From contig JAEINW010000017.1 of NCBI GenBank assembly GCA_016342715.1, forward strand, positions 1 to 45,493: DNA of 45,493 nt, read 5' to 3'. The position numbers and the translations under genes are program-made. Below the pieces are notes generated by a model that did no database searches, was not told the origin of the DNA, and was given only the letters and a program-made list of their open reading frames with translations. This DNA comes from Salinivirgaceae bacterium. Lineage in GTDB: Bacteria > Bacteroidota > Bacteroidia > Bacteroidales > SZUA-534. Below, one piece after another: positions 35,507 to 45,423 of this stretch (positions within the stretch are counted from its first letter, which is position 1; every line of letters begins with the position of its first letter).

Positions 35507-37906
35507 ATGAGGCTGATATCTTATGTTGTTTTAAGCTTTTTTTTACTTATTTCTGCTCAGAGTTTTTCTTCAGAACGAAAAAAAATTCTTGTACTGCATT
35601 CTTATCATCAGGGATTGCGGTGGACTGATAATGTAAATCTAGGTATCAAGGAAGTTATGGATTCATTGGGAAATGAATACGAATTGGATTACGAATATCT
35701 TGATACAAAACAGAATCCTTCCTTGGAATATCTTAATAAACTAGTTGAGCTATACGACCTGAAATTGGAAAAGGAAGAATACGATGCCATTATCGTTTCC
35801 GATAATAATGCCTTATCTTTTGTAAAAGATCACCGAAATAAGTTTTTTAATAATACACCGATCATTTTTTGTGGAATTAATCATTTCAAAAATGAATTCA
35901 TTGAGGGCTTAAACAATATTACCGGAGTTGCCGAAGTAGTAGATTTGGAAGGGACTATTGATTTGGTGCTGAGCACCAGACCAAACACCAAACATCTTCT
36001 TATTATCAACGATAACAAAACGACTACAGCCAGGTTGAACAAACAACTGCTACTTGATCTTGAAAATAAATATACGAAGAGGCTGAATTTTATTTATTAC
36101 GAGGATCAAAGTCTTGAGGAATTGGTTGGAAATATCCAAAAAGTTAAAGGGGACACTTCAATTTTATTACTGACTTTCAATAAAGATAAAAATGGAAAGT
36201 TCATTAGTTTTCAGGATAATTTAGATATTATAGTGCCCCAATGCAGCGTGCCCGTTTATATTGCATGGGCATTTTTCATATCCGATGGGGTACTTGGTGG
36301 AAAGGTGGTGAGTGGGAAACTTCATGGGAGAATGGCAGCTCAAATGCTTGTTAAAGTAATTTCCGGAACACCCGCAGATTCAATTCCAATTTACCTTAAA
36401 CCGCTTGACAGGTATGTGGTTAATTACAACGAGCTTAAGCGTTTTAATATAGATAAGACGACCCTTCCCCTTGAAACTTATATTGTAAACGAACCCCAGA
36501 CCTTTTATAGTGAAAACAAGGAATGGGTTCATATTATTTTTGGGATCCTATTTCTTGCAATTGTTATAATAATTGTTCTTTCCAGGGCTGTTTTACTTAG
36601 AGTTAAGGCAGAAAAAGCCTTAATGAGAGAACGGAATCTATTAAAGATATCCATAATGCATGAGCGCTTGATTGGTAAGATAGGACGTTTGTTAAATGCT
36701 TCGGAAGACTTTAAAAATGTTTTGGATGATGTCTTAAAATTGATGACCGATCAGTTAAATGTTGCAAGGATAAGTCTCTATTCTTTTAATGATTCATTAA
36801 ATTCAGGTGTAAAAATTAAGAGTCGTGTTTCAACTAAAGGTGAACGTATAAAGGATGTTGATCAGTTTTATTTTTCTGAAATTAAGGATATTATTACCAG
36901 AGTAAAAATGAATCTAAGTATCGTTTCTCACGATTTATCAGACCTAAATAAAAAGGAACAAGATTATTATAGGAAAAGAAATATAAAAGCTGTTGTTGTA
37001 TTGCCAGTGATGGTTGAGAATGAAGTGCGGGGCTTGATGGGGTTTTCACAAAATACGGTTCATCATTGGACCAGAGATGAAATCAGTATCTTTTATTCTA
37101 CCGTCAACATGATAGCGAATGCATGGGAGCGTAATTCTTTAATGAACGATAGATTAGAAGCGGAGCAAAAAAATATAGAGGCCGTGAGAATGTTGGAGGA
37201 ATCGTCTCTCCTGGCATCAATTGGGGTTTTGTCTGCGGGGATAACTCATGAAATTAATCAGCCTTTAAATGCTATTAAAATTACGGCTGATAGTGTTTTG
37301 TATTGGCAGAAGAGAAATCCTGGCCTATTGCCCGAAATGTTTGTTCGGAAAATTAATACGATTTCGGAAGAAACCTCACGCATTGATTCAATCATCAAAC
37401 ACATGCGAACATTTTATGACAAACAACCTGTGGCTTTGAATGAGACCATAGATATGGTTGAAGGGGTGAAACGATCTTTGTCTTTGGTTAAACGTCAAGT
37501 GAGTGATCATAGCATTGAATTGGTTGAAGAACTTCCTAAAACACCTTTGCTTGTGTGTGCAAATTATGTGCAGTTTGAACAGATTGTTATAAATTTGGTT
37601 GTAAATGCAATCCATTCTCTGGATCAGGTTCAAAAGGATACTAAAAAAATAAGACTCCATGTTTATCAGGATTCCACTCATGGTATTTTGGAAATTCATG
37701 ATAATGGTGAAGGGATTGATAATTCTATTCGTGAGAAAATATATGATCCTCTTTTCACAACAAAAGGATCAGAAAGTGGAAGCGGCTTGGGTATGGCCAT
37801 AGTAAAATTGTTTATTGATAGATTTCAGGGTGAAATATCAGATTATAATAATGATGAAGGGGGAGCTAGTTTTATATTGCGTTTTAAATTACACGATCAG
37901 ATATAA
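35507..37906 (+). CDS. Sensor histidine kinase with ABC substrate-binding-type periplasmic domain
   Basis: 799 residues. Signal or first membrane segment (about 1-21), then a periplasmic domain of the ABC substrate-binding type (residues about 24-310; [38 protein letters not shown]). A membrane helix follows at about 341-364 ([20 protein letters not shown]), then a GAF domain (about 385-545) and a dimerisation/phosphoacceptor helix [24 protein letters not shown] with H581. The HATPase domain shows the N-box [17 protein letters not shown] and GSGLGMAIV. The kinase core resembles NtrB/DctB-type enzymes that partner sigma54 activators, and such an activator is encoded 151 bases downstream. By position it likely senses lactate or a related carboxylate (inference). 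Confidence 0.93.
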   Translation: MRLISYVVLSFFLLISAQSFSSERKKILVLHSYHQGLRWTDNVNLGIKEVMDSLGNEYELDYEYLDTKQNPSLEYLNKLVELYDLKLEKEEYDAIIVSDNNALSFVKDHRNKFFNNTPIIFCGINHFKNEFIEGLNNITGVAEVVDLEGTIDLVLSTRPNTKHLLIINDNKTTTARLNKQLLLDLENKYTKRLNFIYYEDQSLEELVGNIQKVKGDTSILLLTFNKDKNGKFISFQDNLDIIVPQCSVPVYIAWAFFISDGVLGGKVVSGKLHGRMAAQMLVKVISGTPADSIPIYLKPLDRYVVNYNELKRFNIDKTTLPLETYIVNEPQTFYSENKEWVHIIFGILFLAIVIIIVLSRAVLLRVKAEKALMRERNLLKISIMHERLIGKIGRLLNASEDFKNVLDDVLKLMTDQLNVARISLYSFNDSLNSGVKIKSRVSTKGERIKDVDQFYFSEIKDIITRVKMNLSIVSHDLSDLNKKEQDYYRKRNIKAVVVLPVMVENEVRGLMGFSQNTVHHWTRDEISIFYSTVNMIANAWERNSLMNDRLEAEQKNIEAVRMLEESSLLASIGVLSAGITHEINQPLNAIKITADSVLYWQKRNPGLLPEMFVRKINTISEETSRIDSIIKHMRTFYDKQPVALNETIDMVEGVKRSLSLVKRQVSDHSIELVEELPKTPLLVCANYVQFEQIVINLVVNAIHSLDQVQKDTKKIRLHVYQDSTHGILEIHDNGEGIDNSIREKIYDPLFTTKGSESGSGLGMAIVKLFIDRFQGEISDYNNDEGGASFILRFKLHDQI

Positions 37907-37993
37907 TGTACCATAATATAGGAAATAGTTAACGAATAAAACGAGCCATGATGTTGCTGAATAAGAGATGTATACTGACGGGAGCAGAGCCGT

Positions 37994-38023
37994 GCACCGA
38001 ACTTTTTCGAAAGGATTTGGTGC
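37994..38023 (+). promoter_or_regulatory. Hairpin with UUCG loop between kinase and regulator genes
   Basis: GCACCGAA (37994-38001) pairs with TTTGGTGC (38016-38023, one wobble), enclosing CTTT-TTCG-AAAG with a UUCG tetraloop. No T-run follows, so it is not a plain terminator. It lies 34 bases before the response-regulator ATG and may tune read-through or translation. Confidence 0.45.
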
Positions 38024-38057
38024 GTTTGATCTGACCATTAAAAATAAATTATAAAAG

Positions 38058-39503
38058 ATGAATATTCTTATTGTTGATGATGATAAATCAAGTGGTTCTG
38101 CAGTGGCAGAATTCATTGAGGAGCAGCTGGGTCATAAAATTAAACTTTGTCATAATGGTGAAGATGCCTTGTCTTTTTTAAAGGATGACGATTATCAAAT
38201 GGTTATATCTGACATAAGAATGCCAGGTATTTCGGGTTTAGATCTTTTGAAAAGAATAAAGCAATTACCCAATGGAGCAACCATTGAAGTTGTTATAATG
38301 ACTGGTTTCGGAGATATGGAAACATCTATTGAAGCCTTGCGTGGTGGGGCTTACGATTATTTACTTAAACCTGTTAATATTGAGGAGTTAGCCATTCTGA
38401 TTGAACGTATTGCTGAGAATATTCGATTAAAATATGAAAACAGCCATTTAAAAGAGAATTTTAAACAGGAAATTTCCAATGTAAAAAAGGAAGAGGCTGA
38501 AAGAATTAAATACTATCAAACAACCATTCGAGAAATCACCAGTGTTGGTAAAGTTGGTGTTTTTTCTGATGCAATGCGTGAAGTAGTTAAGATGGCAGAA
38601 CAATTTCATGAAGACAGAACCGTACCTGTTTTGATTGAAGGGGAGACGGGTACAGGAAAAGAGGTGATGGCTCGTTTGGTTCATTTTGGGCAACAAATTG
38701 ATATTCTTCAACCTTTCATATCCATCAACTGTTCCGCCATATCACCAACTTTGTTCGAAAGTGAACTTTTTGGATACGATGAAGGCGCATTTACCGGAGC
38801 CCGGAAAGAGGGGAAATTAGGAAAACTGGAACTGGCACAAGGGGGAACGCTGTTTTTGGATGAAATTGGTGAATTGCCTCTTGATATGCAACCCAAATTG
38901 TTGCGGGTTTTAGAGCAAAAGGAGATGTATCGGGTTGGTGGAAACAAACCCATAGTTTTGGATGTCAGAGTCATTTTTGCCACAAATCGAAATCTGAAAC
39001 AAATGGTGGCAGAAAAAACCTTCCGAAGTGATCTGTATTATCGGTTGAATACGGGTAGGCTGTTTATTCCTCCATTACGCGAACGCAAAGAGGCTATTTT
39101 ATCCTTTTCACAAGTTTTTTTGGATCAGTATTCTAAAAAACGGGGACGTAAATTCCGCTTTATTAGTAAGGAGGCAAAAAAAATGATGCAGGAATACGAT
39201 TGGCCGGGAAATATCAGAGAACTTAAAAACTCCATTGAAAGAGCCACATTGCTATTTGATGATATTGAGTTACGACCTGAGCATTTACGGTTTTTACAAG
39301 CTGAGGATAATGAATTCCAGGCCTCAGAACGACCCATTGTTCCCGGAAGAATTGTATTGCCTGAAGATGAATTACCCATTGAGCAGTTGGAGTTGGAGAT
39401 TGTTCAAAAAGCCTTGAAAAAATTCGAAAATAACAAATCTAAAACTGCCGACTACTTGGGTATTACACGAAGTGCGCTTCGAAGTAGAATGAATAAACTT
39501 TAG
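38058..39503 (+). CDS. Sigma54-dependent response regulator (NtrC family)
   Basis: 481 residues in the classic order. The receiver domain (1-120) has acidic pocket VDDD and phospho-acceptor D52 in MVISDIRMPG, plus K in LLKPVN. The AAA+ domain has Walker A GETGTGKE from G195, the sigma54-contact loop GAFTGA at 243-248, Walker B GGTLFLDEIGELP and the arginine-rich end NIRELKNSIERA. A C-terminal Fis-type helix-turn-helix (VQKALKKFENNKSKTADYLGITRSALRSRMNKL) closes the chain. It should activate a -24/-12 promoter when phosphorylated by the adjacent kinase. The best target is the lactate operon downstream, whose spacer carries repeated dyads and a -24/-12-like site. Confidence 0.95.
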   Translation: MNILIVDDDKSSGSAVAEFIEEQLGHKIKLCHNGEDALSFLKDDDYQMVISDIRMPGISGLDLLKRIKQLPNGATIEVVIMTGFGDMETSIEALRGGAYDYLLKPVNIEELAILIERIAENIRLKYENSHLKENFKQEISNVKKEEAERIKYYQTTIREITSVGKVGVFSDAMREVVKMAEQFHEDRTVPVLIEGETGTGKEVMARLVHFGQQIDILQPFISINCSAISPTLFESELFGYDEGAFTGARKEGKLGKLELAQGGTLFLDEIGELPLDMQPKLLRVLEQKEMYRVGGNKPIVLDVRVIFATNRNLKQMVAEKTFRSDLYYRLNTGRLFIPPLRERKEAILSFSQVFLDQYSKKRGRKFRFISKEAKKMMQEYDWPGNIRELKNSIERATLLFDDIELRPEHLRFLQAEDNEFQASERPIVPGRIVLPEDELPIEQLELEIVQKALKKFENNKSKTADYLGITRSALRSRMNKL

Positions 39504-39550
39504 GTATTCCTTAGACATCTTCTTTAAAAACATAAATAAACAATAATATT

Positions 39551-39603
39551 ATAGTCAATCTTACTTGTGTATAGCTCACATGTAGGATTGACTATTTTTT
39601 TTG
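39551..39603 (+). terminator. Rho-independent terminator after the response regulator
   Basis: ATAGTCAATC at 39551-39560 pairs with GATTGACTAT at 39587-39596, with further pairing inside (TTACTTGTG / CACATGTAG), followed by a T-run to 39602. It isolates the two-component genes from the lactate genes, implying a separate promoter for the latter. Confidence 0.9.
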
Positions 39604-39798
39604 TATGATTTTGTATATGTGTTTATCCCAAATCGATCATTAGAAAAGAGAAACGTGGCGTAAGGATTACTATTGCCAGATTTCAACAAATTCAGAATTA
39701 AAAAATATTGCGTTTCAACTTTTTGAAATGTGTAAATTTTGTTCGTCTGGATGTCATTGCGAGTATTATAAATCCTGTTAATTATATGACTGTTTTTT

Positions 39799-39866
39799 AC
39801 TGTTCAGAAACCGCCAACTGTTCAGTACTGCATAGTGCGTGCCTTACACGTGTTCAGAAATGAACA
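39799..39866 (+). promoter_or_regulatory. Repeated TGTTCA operator (putative enhancer for the NtrC-type regulator)
   Basis: ACTGTTCAG occurs at 39799-39807 and 39817-39825, and a full dyad TGTTCAGAAATGAACA (TGTTCA-4-TGAACA) at 39851-39866. They lie roughly 115-180 bases upstream of the -24/-12-like site and 180-247 bases before lutC, the distance expected for sigma54 enhancer-binding proteins. A weaker TGTTC...GAACA pair spans about 40001-40025. Assignment to the adjacent regulator is inference. Confidence 0.55.
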
Positions 39867-39979
39867 GTTTTGCAAACGATTTAAATTGATCGTTATGCAA
39901 ACCTTTTCTCTACCTAATGTATTGATATAGAGAAGCGTATTATTTAGAAGGATTCTATATAACGATGCTTTTAATATTA

Positions 39980-39995
39980 TGGCATTCCTATTGGA
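39980..39995 (+). promoter_or_regulatory. Possible sigma54 (-24/-12) promoter of the lactate operon
   Basis: TGGCATTCCTATTGGA compares with TGGCAC-N5-TTGCA: the -24 half is TGGCAT and spacing is exact, but the -12 half is TTGG instead of TTGC. It is about 50 bases before the lutC ATG and downstream of the repeated operator. The imperfect -12 lowers confidence. Confidence 0.45.
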
Positions 39996-40045
39996 TAGCG
40001 TGTTCACAACAAACCTAAAGAACAGTCACTCAAAATATTAAAATC

Positions 40046-40519
40046 ATGATACTATTAGATCAGTTTTTAGAAAAATCAGCCCTTGTGGGAAATGAAAACC
40101 GCATAATGAAAATGGCTGATTTTAAGAATGAATTTAAAAAAGGAGATTTTGAATATATAAATGCTCCGGGTTTTCAACTTTTCTTTGATATTAGGGCAGG
40201 AGAAAAGGGAATAAGGAGTGCATTGGTTGAAGCAGATTTTGCTATTGCAGAAACAGGGTCGGTAGTTATTGATAGCTCTAACGAAAATTTGCGATTAGCG
40301 ACCTGCTTGGCCGAAAAACTAGTCGTGGTTTTCCCTTTAAGCAAACTGGTTGATAGTTTGCATGATGTCGCTGAATTTCTGGAAGAAAGAACTTCAGGTA
40401 TGGGGGGCTATGTTGCTTTTATTACAGGAGCCAGCCGTACAGCCGATATTGAGCGGGTACTAACGGTTGGAGTACATGGGCCTAAGGAAATGACAGTAAT
40501 TATTATAAATGATTTATAA
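40046..40519 (+). CDS. lutC: Lactate utilization protein C (LUD domain)
   Basis: 157-residue LUD-domain protein (LutC/YkgG type), subunit of the LutABC iron-sulfur L-lactate dehydrogenase complex in the cytoplasm. The central motif is VEADFAIAETGSVVIDSSNENLRLATCLAEKLVVVFPLSKLVDSL, followed by GYVAFITGASRTADIERVLTVGVHGPKEMTVIII. It is shorter than the usual 200-240 residues, with a compact N-terminus. Only 9 bases separate it from the lutBA fusion. It is the first gene after the operator/promoter region, so likely the first of the operon. Confidence 0.9.
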   Translation: MILLDQFLEKSALVGNENRIMKMADFKNEFKKGDFEYINAPGFQLFFDIRAGEKGIRSALVEADFAIAETGSVVIDSSNENLRLATCLAEKLVVVFPLSKLVDSLHDVAEFLEERTSGMGGYVAFITGASRTADIERVLTVGVHGPKEMTVIIINDL

Positions 40520-40528
40520 GCAGAAGCC

Positions 40529-42676
40529 ATGAAAATACAGACCAAAATAGACGAGAAATTAAATGATAAGATATTGTATCAAAACCTTAAGGGTTTTGCC
40601 ACAGCATATAAGGCATCAAAGGAGAATGCCTACAAAGGATTGGACTTCGAAGTGTTACGAACCATAGTTCATGATTTAAAGGATCGTGATTTAAATAAAG
40701 TCATGCAACAATTCAACCAATTTAAAGAGAATGTTGAGATACATGGTTGTAAAGTATTTCAAGCTAAAACGGGTGACGATGCCTGCAGATATATTGCTGA
40801 TGTCATGAAAAATCATGGCGTGAAATATATGGTGAAGAGTAAGTCTATGACCTCTGAAGAAATTCAATTGAATCAGTATTTAGAGAAAGAAGGCTTGAGT
40901 CCTATTGAAACAGATTTGGGCGAGTGGATTCTGCAGATTGCCAATGAGCATCCATCACATATGGTGATGCCTGCCATTCATAAAACCCGTCAGCAGGTGG
41001 CTAAAATATTCTCCGATTATACAGGCGAAGAGGTCGACCCTGAGGATATTAAAGCCATGGTTGAGATTGCCCGCAGGTTTCTTAGAGAATCGTATTTTAA
41101 AGCCGGAATTGGAATGACAGGTGCAAATGTTGCTGTTGCCAGTACGGGAACTATCGGCTTGATAACCAATGAAGGAAATGCACGATTGACATCTACTGTT
41201 CCTCCCGTGCATATTGTTCTGGTTGGATATGAAAAACTTTGCGACAATTTTAATCAGGCCCTGGATATTGTTCGCGTTTTACCCAAAAGTGCCACCGGTC
41301 AAATTATAACATCCTATGTGTCCTGGATAAAGGGAAGAAATATTTCTTATAAAAATGAAGAGGGTATTAAAGAGACACATTATGTTTTTCTTGACAATGG
41401 GCGATTGGCTTTTTTCGAACACCCCAAATTCAAAGAGGCTCTTAAATGTATTCGTTGCGGAAGTTGTGCCAATATCTGTCCTGCCTATGAAATGGTTGGT
41501 GGTCATGTTTATGGAGATCGATACATTGGCTCCATTGGACTGATACTTACAGCCCTTTATCAAGGGGATGAAGCTGCAAAAGATATTCTTAAGATGTGTA
41601 TTGGATGTCGGGCCTGTTCCTTTAATTGCCCTTCAGGGATAGATCTGCAAAGTTTAATTTCGGATTTAAAACTTGTTGTAGGTAAAAAATATGGCATCAA
41701 TCCCATTAAGGCAAAGGTGTTTAAAACGGTGGTTGCCAAACCCAAAAGAATGAAATCCCTTTTAAGCATGGGAGCAAGTTTCCAATTCCCATTAACCACA
41801 ACTCATAAGTTAAATCAGGAAAAAATAATAAAGATGGTTCCCATGTTGCCCAAAGAGATGGATTTTAGAAAATTTCCGGCTTTGGCTGCTAAAACATTTA
41901 GTAAACGATTCTTTAGGGAAGGGTATGATCAGTTTTCATCGCATCGTAAAGTATTCTTTTATCCGGGTTGTGCCATCGAGTATTTCTATCCTGAAATGGG
42001 ATTGGCTATGGTTAAGTTGCTTCAGAAGAGTGGTATCCAGGTTGATATTCCCAAAAAAGCAGCCTGTTGTGGAATTCCTGCTATTGCTTCGGGAGATCCT
42101 GATAATGCCAAGACAATGATCTTTAATACGCTCGATAGTTTAAATAATACAGAAGATTATGAAGCCTTATTGGTTCTTTGTCCAACATGTGGGGGAGCTA
42201 TAAAACATGAGTTTTTAGATTTTACAAAAGAAGATCCCGATCGCTATAAAAAAGCTGCTCAATTGGGACAGATGGTTACTCCTGTGGGAAAATTTCTTGA
42301 AGATAATAATATTAAGTTTCAGGTGATAGATCAAAAGAAAGTGACTTATCATACGCCTTGTCATGATACCCGATCTCTTGGGTATTCTGCAGAAGTTTTC
42401 CTTTCATCTATTCTGGGATCGCAATTTGTTCCTCTTACTGATAGCAATGTTTGTTGTGGGTTTGGGGGTACTTATTCTCTCGATTTTTCAAGTATTTCAA
42501 ATGGAATACTAAATAAGAAAATTGAAAATATTGAGGCTACGGAAGCTGAAATTCTTGTAACGGACTGTCCGGGTTGTGTTATGCAGATAAATGGAGGCTT
42601 AATGCATCAAAATAAAGCGGTAAAGGTTTTACATCTCACCGAATTTATCGAAAATCACCTGATTGTTGTTGAATAG
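40529..42676 (+). CDS. LutB-LutA fusion: iron-sulfur L-lactate dehydrogenase component
   Basis: 715 residues joining two proteins that are separate in Bacillus. The N-terminal part is LutB: a LUD domain (about 60-300; FQAKTGDDACRYIADVMKNHGVKYMVKSKSMTSEEI, MTGANVAVASTGTIGLITNEGNARLT) followed by two 4Fe-4S motifs CIRCGSCANICP and CIGCRACSFNCP. The C-terminal part is LutA: two CCG domains with FYPGCAIEYFYPEMG ... KAACCGIPAIASGD and TYHTPCHDTRSLGY ... SNVCCGFGGTYS. With LutC it should oxidise L-lactate to pyruvate. No frameshift or internal start is visible at the junction, so the fusion looks genuine. Confidence 0.93.
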   Translation: MKIQTKIDEKLNDKILYQNLKGFATAYKASKENAYKGLDFEVLRTIVHDLKDRDLNKVMQQFNQFKENVEIHGCKVFQAKTGDDACRYIADVMKNHGVKYMVKSKSMTSEEIQLNQYLEKEGLSPIETDLGEWILQIANEHPSHMVMPAIHKTRQQVAKIFSDYTGEEVDPEDIKAMVEIARRFLRESYFKAGIGMTGANVAVASTGTIGLITNEGNARLTSTVPPVHIVLVGYEKLCDNFNQALDIVRVLPKSATGQIITSYVSWIKGRNISYKNEEGIKETHYVFLDNGRLAFFEHPKFKEALKCIRCGSCANICPAYEMVGGHVYGDRYIGSIGLILTALYQGDEAAKDILKMCIGCRACSFNCPSGIDLQSLISDLKLVVGKKYGINPIKAKVFKTVVAKPKRMKSLLSMGASFQFPLTTTHKLNQEKIIKMVPMLPKEMDFRKFPALAAKTFSKRFFREGYDQFSSHRKVFFYPGCAIEYFYPEMGLAMVKLLQKSGIQVDIPKKAACCGIPAIASGDPDNAKTMIFNTLDSLNNTEDYEALLVLCPTCGGAIKHEFLDFTKEDPDRYKKAAQLGQMVTPVGKFLEDNNIKFQVIDQKKVTYHTPCHDTRSLGYSAEVFLSSILGSQFVPLTDSNVCCGFGGTYSLDFSSISNGILNKKIENIEATEAEILVTDCPGCVMQINGGLMHQNKAVKVLHLTEFIENHLIVVE

Positions 42677-42757
42677 TTGTTTTGCAATTACGGCTTTAGT
42701 AAAACAACAAGTAAATATGATAAAAACGCATACAAATCATAACAAAAAATATAAATT

Positions 42758-44416
42758 ATGAACGCAATATTAGCATTTTCACCCATTCTGTTAACCATTA
42801 TCCTGATGGTTGGCTTTAACTGGGGAGCAAAAAAGGCCCTGCCTTTATCATTATTACTTGCTATAGCTATAGCTCTGGTTGTATGGAAAATTGACCTGCA
42901 TCATGTTTTGGGCTATTCTTTTTTCGGGTTTTTAAAGGCATTTGATATTCTAATCATCATATTTGGGGCCATTCTGATTCTGAATACCATGAAAATTTCA
43001 GGAGCAATGGCAGCCATTAATAATGGCTTTAATGGTATTACAACAGATAGACGCATACAGGCGATTATTATTGGTTTTATGTTTGGAGCCTTTATTGAAG
43101 GTGCGGCAGGTTTTGGAACGCCTGCAGCTTTAGCAGGACCTCTTTTGGTTGGCCTTGGTTTTCCACCTTTAGCGGCAGCGATGGTCGCTTTAATTTATAA
43201 TTCGGTACCTGTTCCTTTTGGGGCCGTGGGAACACCTATCAGTGGAGGAGCTATGGTCACTTTGGAACAAAATCTATTGAATGTAGGAGCAAACGTTGAA
43301 GGGTTTAAATTGATGCTTACCAAGTGGATTGCCATACCTAATGCCATGGTGGGGATTTTTATTCCTTTATTGGGGCTGATCATTCTGACTCGATTTTTTG
43401 GAAAAGAAAAATCAATAAAACCGGCTTTGGCAGCTGCTCCTTTTGCAATATTTGCAGGATTGGCCTTTGTTATTCCTTATGTTTTAATTGCCGTGACTTT
43501 AGGGCCCGATTTGCCCTCTCTGTTGGGAGGGTTTATAGGTTTGGGGATCGTTGTTTTTGCAGCAAAAAAAGGTTTTCTTGTACCTAAGAAGAAATGGGAT
43601 TTCCCTGTTAAATCAGAATGGGAGTCCTCATGGATGTCCAAAGAGACTGTTGTGGAGCCAACTCAAACAAATATGAGTCTTTTTAAAGCCTGGTTACCGT
43701 ATGCAATGATTGCAATCATTTTAGTCGTAACACGTATTCCTTCATTGGGACTGAAAGGTTTCCTGTCTTCTCAAACCTTAAGTTTATCTAATGTATTGGG
43801 TATTGAAGGGCTGGATTACGTATTGAAATGGGCTTATTTGCCAGGTACGATTCCTTTTATCATGGTTGCTTTAATGACGAATGTGATTTATCGAATGAAG
43901 GCTAAGGAAATCGTAGCGTCGTGGAAAACAACGTTTAAACAATTAACTGGTGCTGCTATAGCCCTGTTAGCTGGTGTTGCAATGGTTCAACTGATGTTAA
44001 AGTCGGGAACAAATGGTGCAGGACTGGATAGTATGCTAACGGTGATGGCTAATTCAATTGCTGATCTTTCTGGTGCTGCTTATCCTGTGATATCACCTAT
44101 TGTTGGCGTATTGGGTTCTTTTATGTCAGGTTCAGCAACGGTATCCAATTTGTTGTTTGCTTCCCTGCAATTCGAAACAGCTTCCATCCTGCAGCTTCCT
44201 GAAATATTGGTTGTGGCAGCGCAAACCAGTGGAGCCGCTCTTGGAAATATGATTTGTGTTAACAATGTTGTGGCTGTTTGTGCTACAGTAGGCTGTGTAG
44301 GAGCCGAAGGTATAATTATACGTAGAAATGCCATCCCGGCTTTCATCTATTATCTGCTCATTATGCTGATTATTACAGTTTTAATTGTTTTAGGTGTTAA
44401 CCCAATGCCTTTATAA
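42758..44416 (+). CDS. lldP: L-lactate permease (LctP/LldP family)
   Basis: 552 residues with about 13-14 hydrophobic segments, starting [42 protein letters not shown]. The family signature [52 protein letters not shown] is intact. The C-terminal half has [30 protein letters not shown] and [26 protein letters not shown], also family hallmarks. It is an inner-membrane importer of lactate (possibly also glycolate) by proton symport. Located 81 bases after lutBA, so probably in the same transcript. Confidence 0.96.
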   Translation: MNAILAFSPILLTIILMVGFNWGAKKALPLSLLLAIAIALVVWKIDLHHVLGYSFFGFLKAFDILIIIFGAILILNTMKISGAMAAINNGFNGITTDRRIQAIIIGFMFGAFIEGAAGFGTPAALAGPLLVGLGFPPLAAAMVALIYNSVPVPFGAVGTPISGGAMVTLEQNLLNVGANVEGFKLMLTKWIAIPNAMVGIFIPLLGLIILTRFFGKEKSIKPALAAAPFAIFAGLAFVIPYVLIAVTLGPDLPSLLGGFIGLGIVVFAAKKGFLVPKKKWDFPVKSEWESSWMSKETVVEPTQTNMSLFKAWLPYAMIAIILVVTRIPSLGLKGFLSSQTLSLSNVLGIEGLDYVLKWAYLPGTIPFIMVALMTNVIYRMKAKEIVASWKTTFKQLTGAAIALLAGVAMVQLMLKSGTNGAGLDSMLTVMANSIADLSGAAYPVISPIVGVLGSFMSGSATVSNLLFASLQFETASILQLPEILVVAAQTSGAALGNMICVNNVVAVCATVGCVGAEGIIIRRNAIPAFIYYLLIMLIITVLIVLGVNPMPL

Positions 44417-44568
44417 GCAAACAAGAAATCGTGAATTACAATATGAGATCTTTTGTTTTAATCAAAAGGATTAATTTATCATCTCTTTTACCAGTTTGGA
44501 AATAGGTTTTACCTCAAAATTAACAAGAACTTGAATGAATATTTGGAATCAAAATAAAAAATAAGACT

Positions 44569-45423
44569 ATGTTGAAAGAAAATTATAAGAAATTTTACGA
44601 TGAGATACAATCTACGATTGAAAAATCGAGATTATATACAGATAAGCTTAGAAATCTGGCTTATGGAACTGATGCTGGTTTTTACCGTCTTATTCCTCAA
44701 ATCATTATCCGTGCAAAGAATGAAAAAGAGGTGCAAAAGGCTCTTATTTTGGCTAATAAATATAATCTGCCTGTTACTTTTAGGGCGGCAGGAACGAGTC
44801 TGGCAGGACAGGCTATTACCGATTCGATACTCATAGTTGCGGGGAAAAACTGGGAAGAGTATGATGTGCTTGAGAATGGTGATGTCATTCGAATGCAACC
44901 GGGTATAGTTGGGGCACGTGTGAATCAGATTCTTGTTCCTTATGGACGAAAACTGGGACCCGATCCAGCCTCTATCAATTCTGCCATGATCGGGGGGATT
45001 GTGATGAACAATGCTTCGGGCATGAATTGTGGAACACATGAGAATTCGTATAAAACAATTCTTTCTGCACGTTTGATTTTTGCTGACGGAACAGTTCTCG
45101 ATACAGGGAGTGATGAAAGCAAAAATAATTTTTTGAAGTCGCATGCCTCTTTTATCCGGACGATTGAAGCGATGCGCGATAGGGTTCGTGCCAATGAGTC
45201 TTTGGCAGATCGCATTCGTTACAAGTACAGCATTAAGAATACCACAGGTCTAAGCATAAATCCTTTTATCGACTATACTGATCCCTTTCAAATTATTGTG
45301 AATTTAATGGTGGGTTCAGAAGGAACCCTGGCTTTTATGTCGGAGTTGACAATGAAGACTGTTGTAAACCCCAAATTTAAGGCCAGTGCTATGATTTATT
45401 TCCATGATATCGTGCGAGTGTAG
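44569..45423 (+). CDS. FAD-linked oxidase (GlcD/D-lactate dehydrogenase type), interrupted by an insertion sequence
   Basis: Only the first about 282 residues of a protein that is normally about 900 or more when GlcD and Fe-S halves are fused. The FAD-binding (PCMH-type) motifs are clear: PQIIIRAKNEKEVQKALILANKYNLPVTFRAAGTSLAGQAI, then GPDPASINSAMIGGIVMNNASGMNCGTHENSYKTI and GTVLDTGSDES, then FQIIVNLMVGSEGTLAFMSELTMKTV. The chain stops at IYFHDIVRV followed by TAG, exactly where family members continue (towards CEAV-type sequence). The stop is created by an insertion-sequence end beginning at TGTAG (45419). The product would lack the substrate and Fe-S domains, so it is probably inactive. It sits 152 bases after the permease and would have oxidised D-lactate. 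Confidence 0.85.
   Translation: MLKENYKKFYDEIQSTIEKSRLYTDKLRNLAYGTDAGFYRLIPQIIIRAKNEKEVQKALILANKYNLPVTFRAAGTSLAGQAITDSILIVAGKNWEEYDVLENGDVIRMQPGIVGARVNQILVPYGRKLGPDPASINSAMIGGIVMNNASGMNCGTHENSYKTILSARLIFADGTVLDTGSDESKNNFLKSHASFIRTIEAMRDRVRANESLADRIRYKYSIKNTTGLSINPFIDYTDPFQIIVNLMVGSEGTLAFMSELTMKTVVNPKFKASAMIYFHDIVRV

Noticed and set aside
39861-39875. TTTTGCAAACG as the -12 half of a sigma54 promoter
   Set aside because: No GG is found at the required position 12 bases upstream; 39980-39995 fits better.
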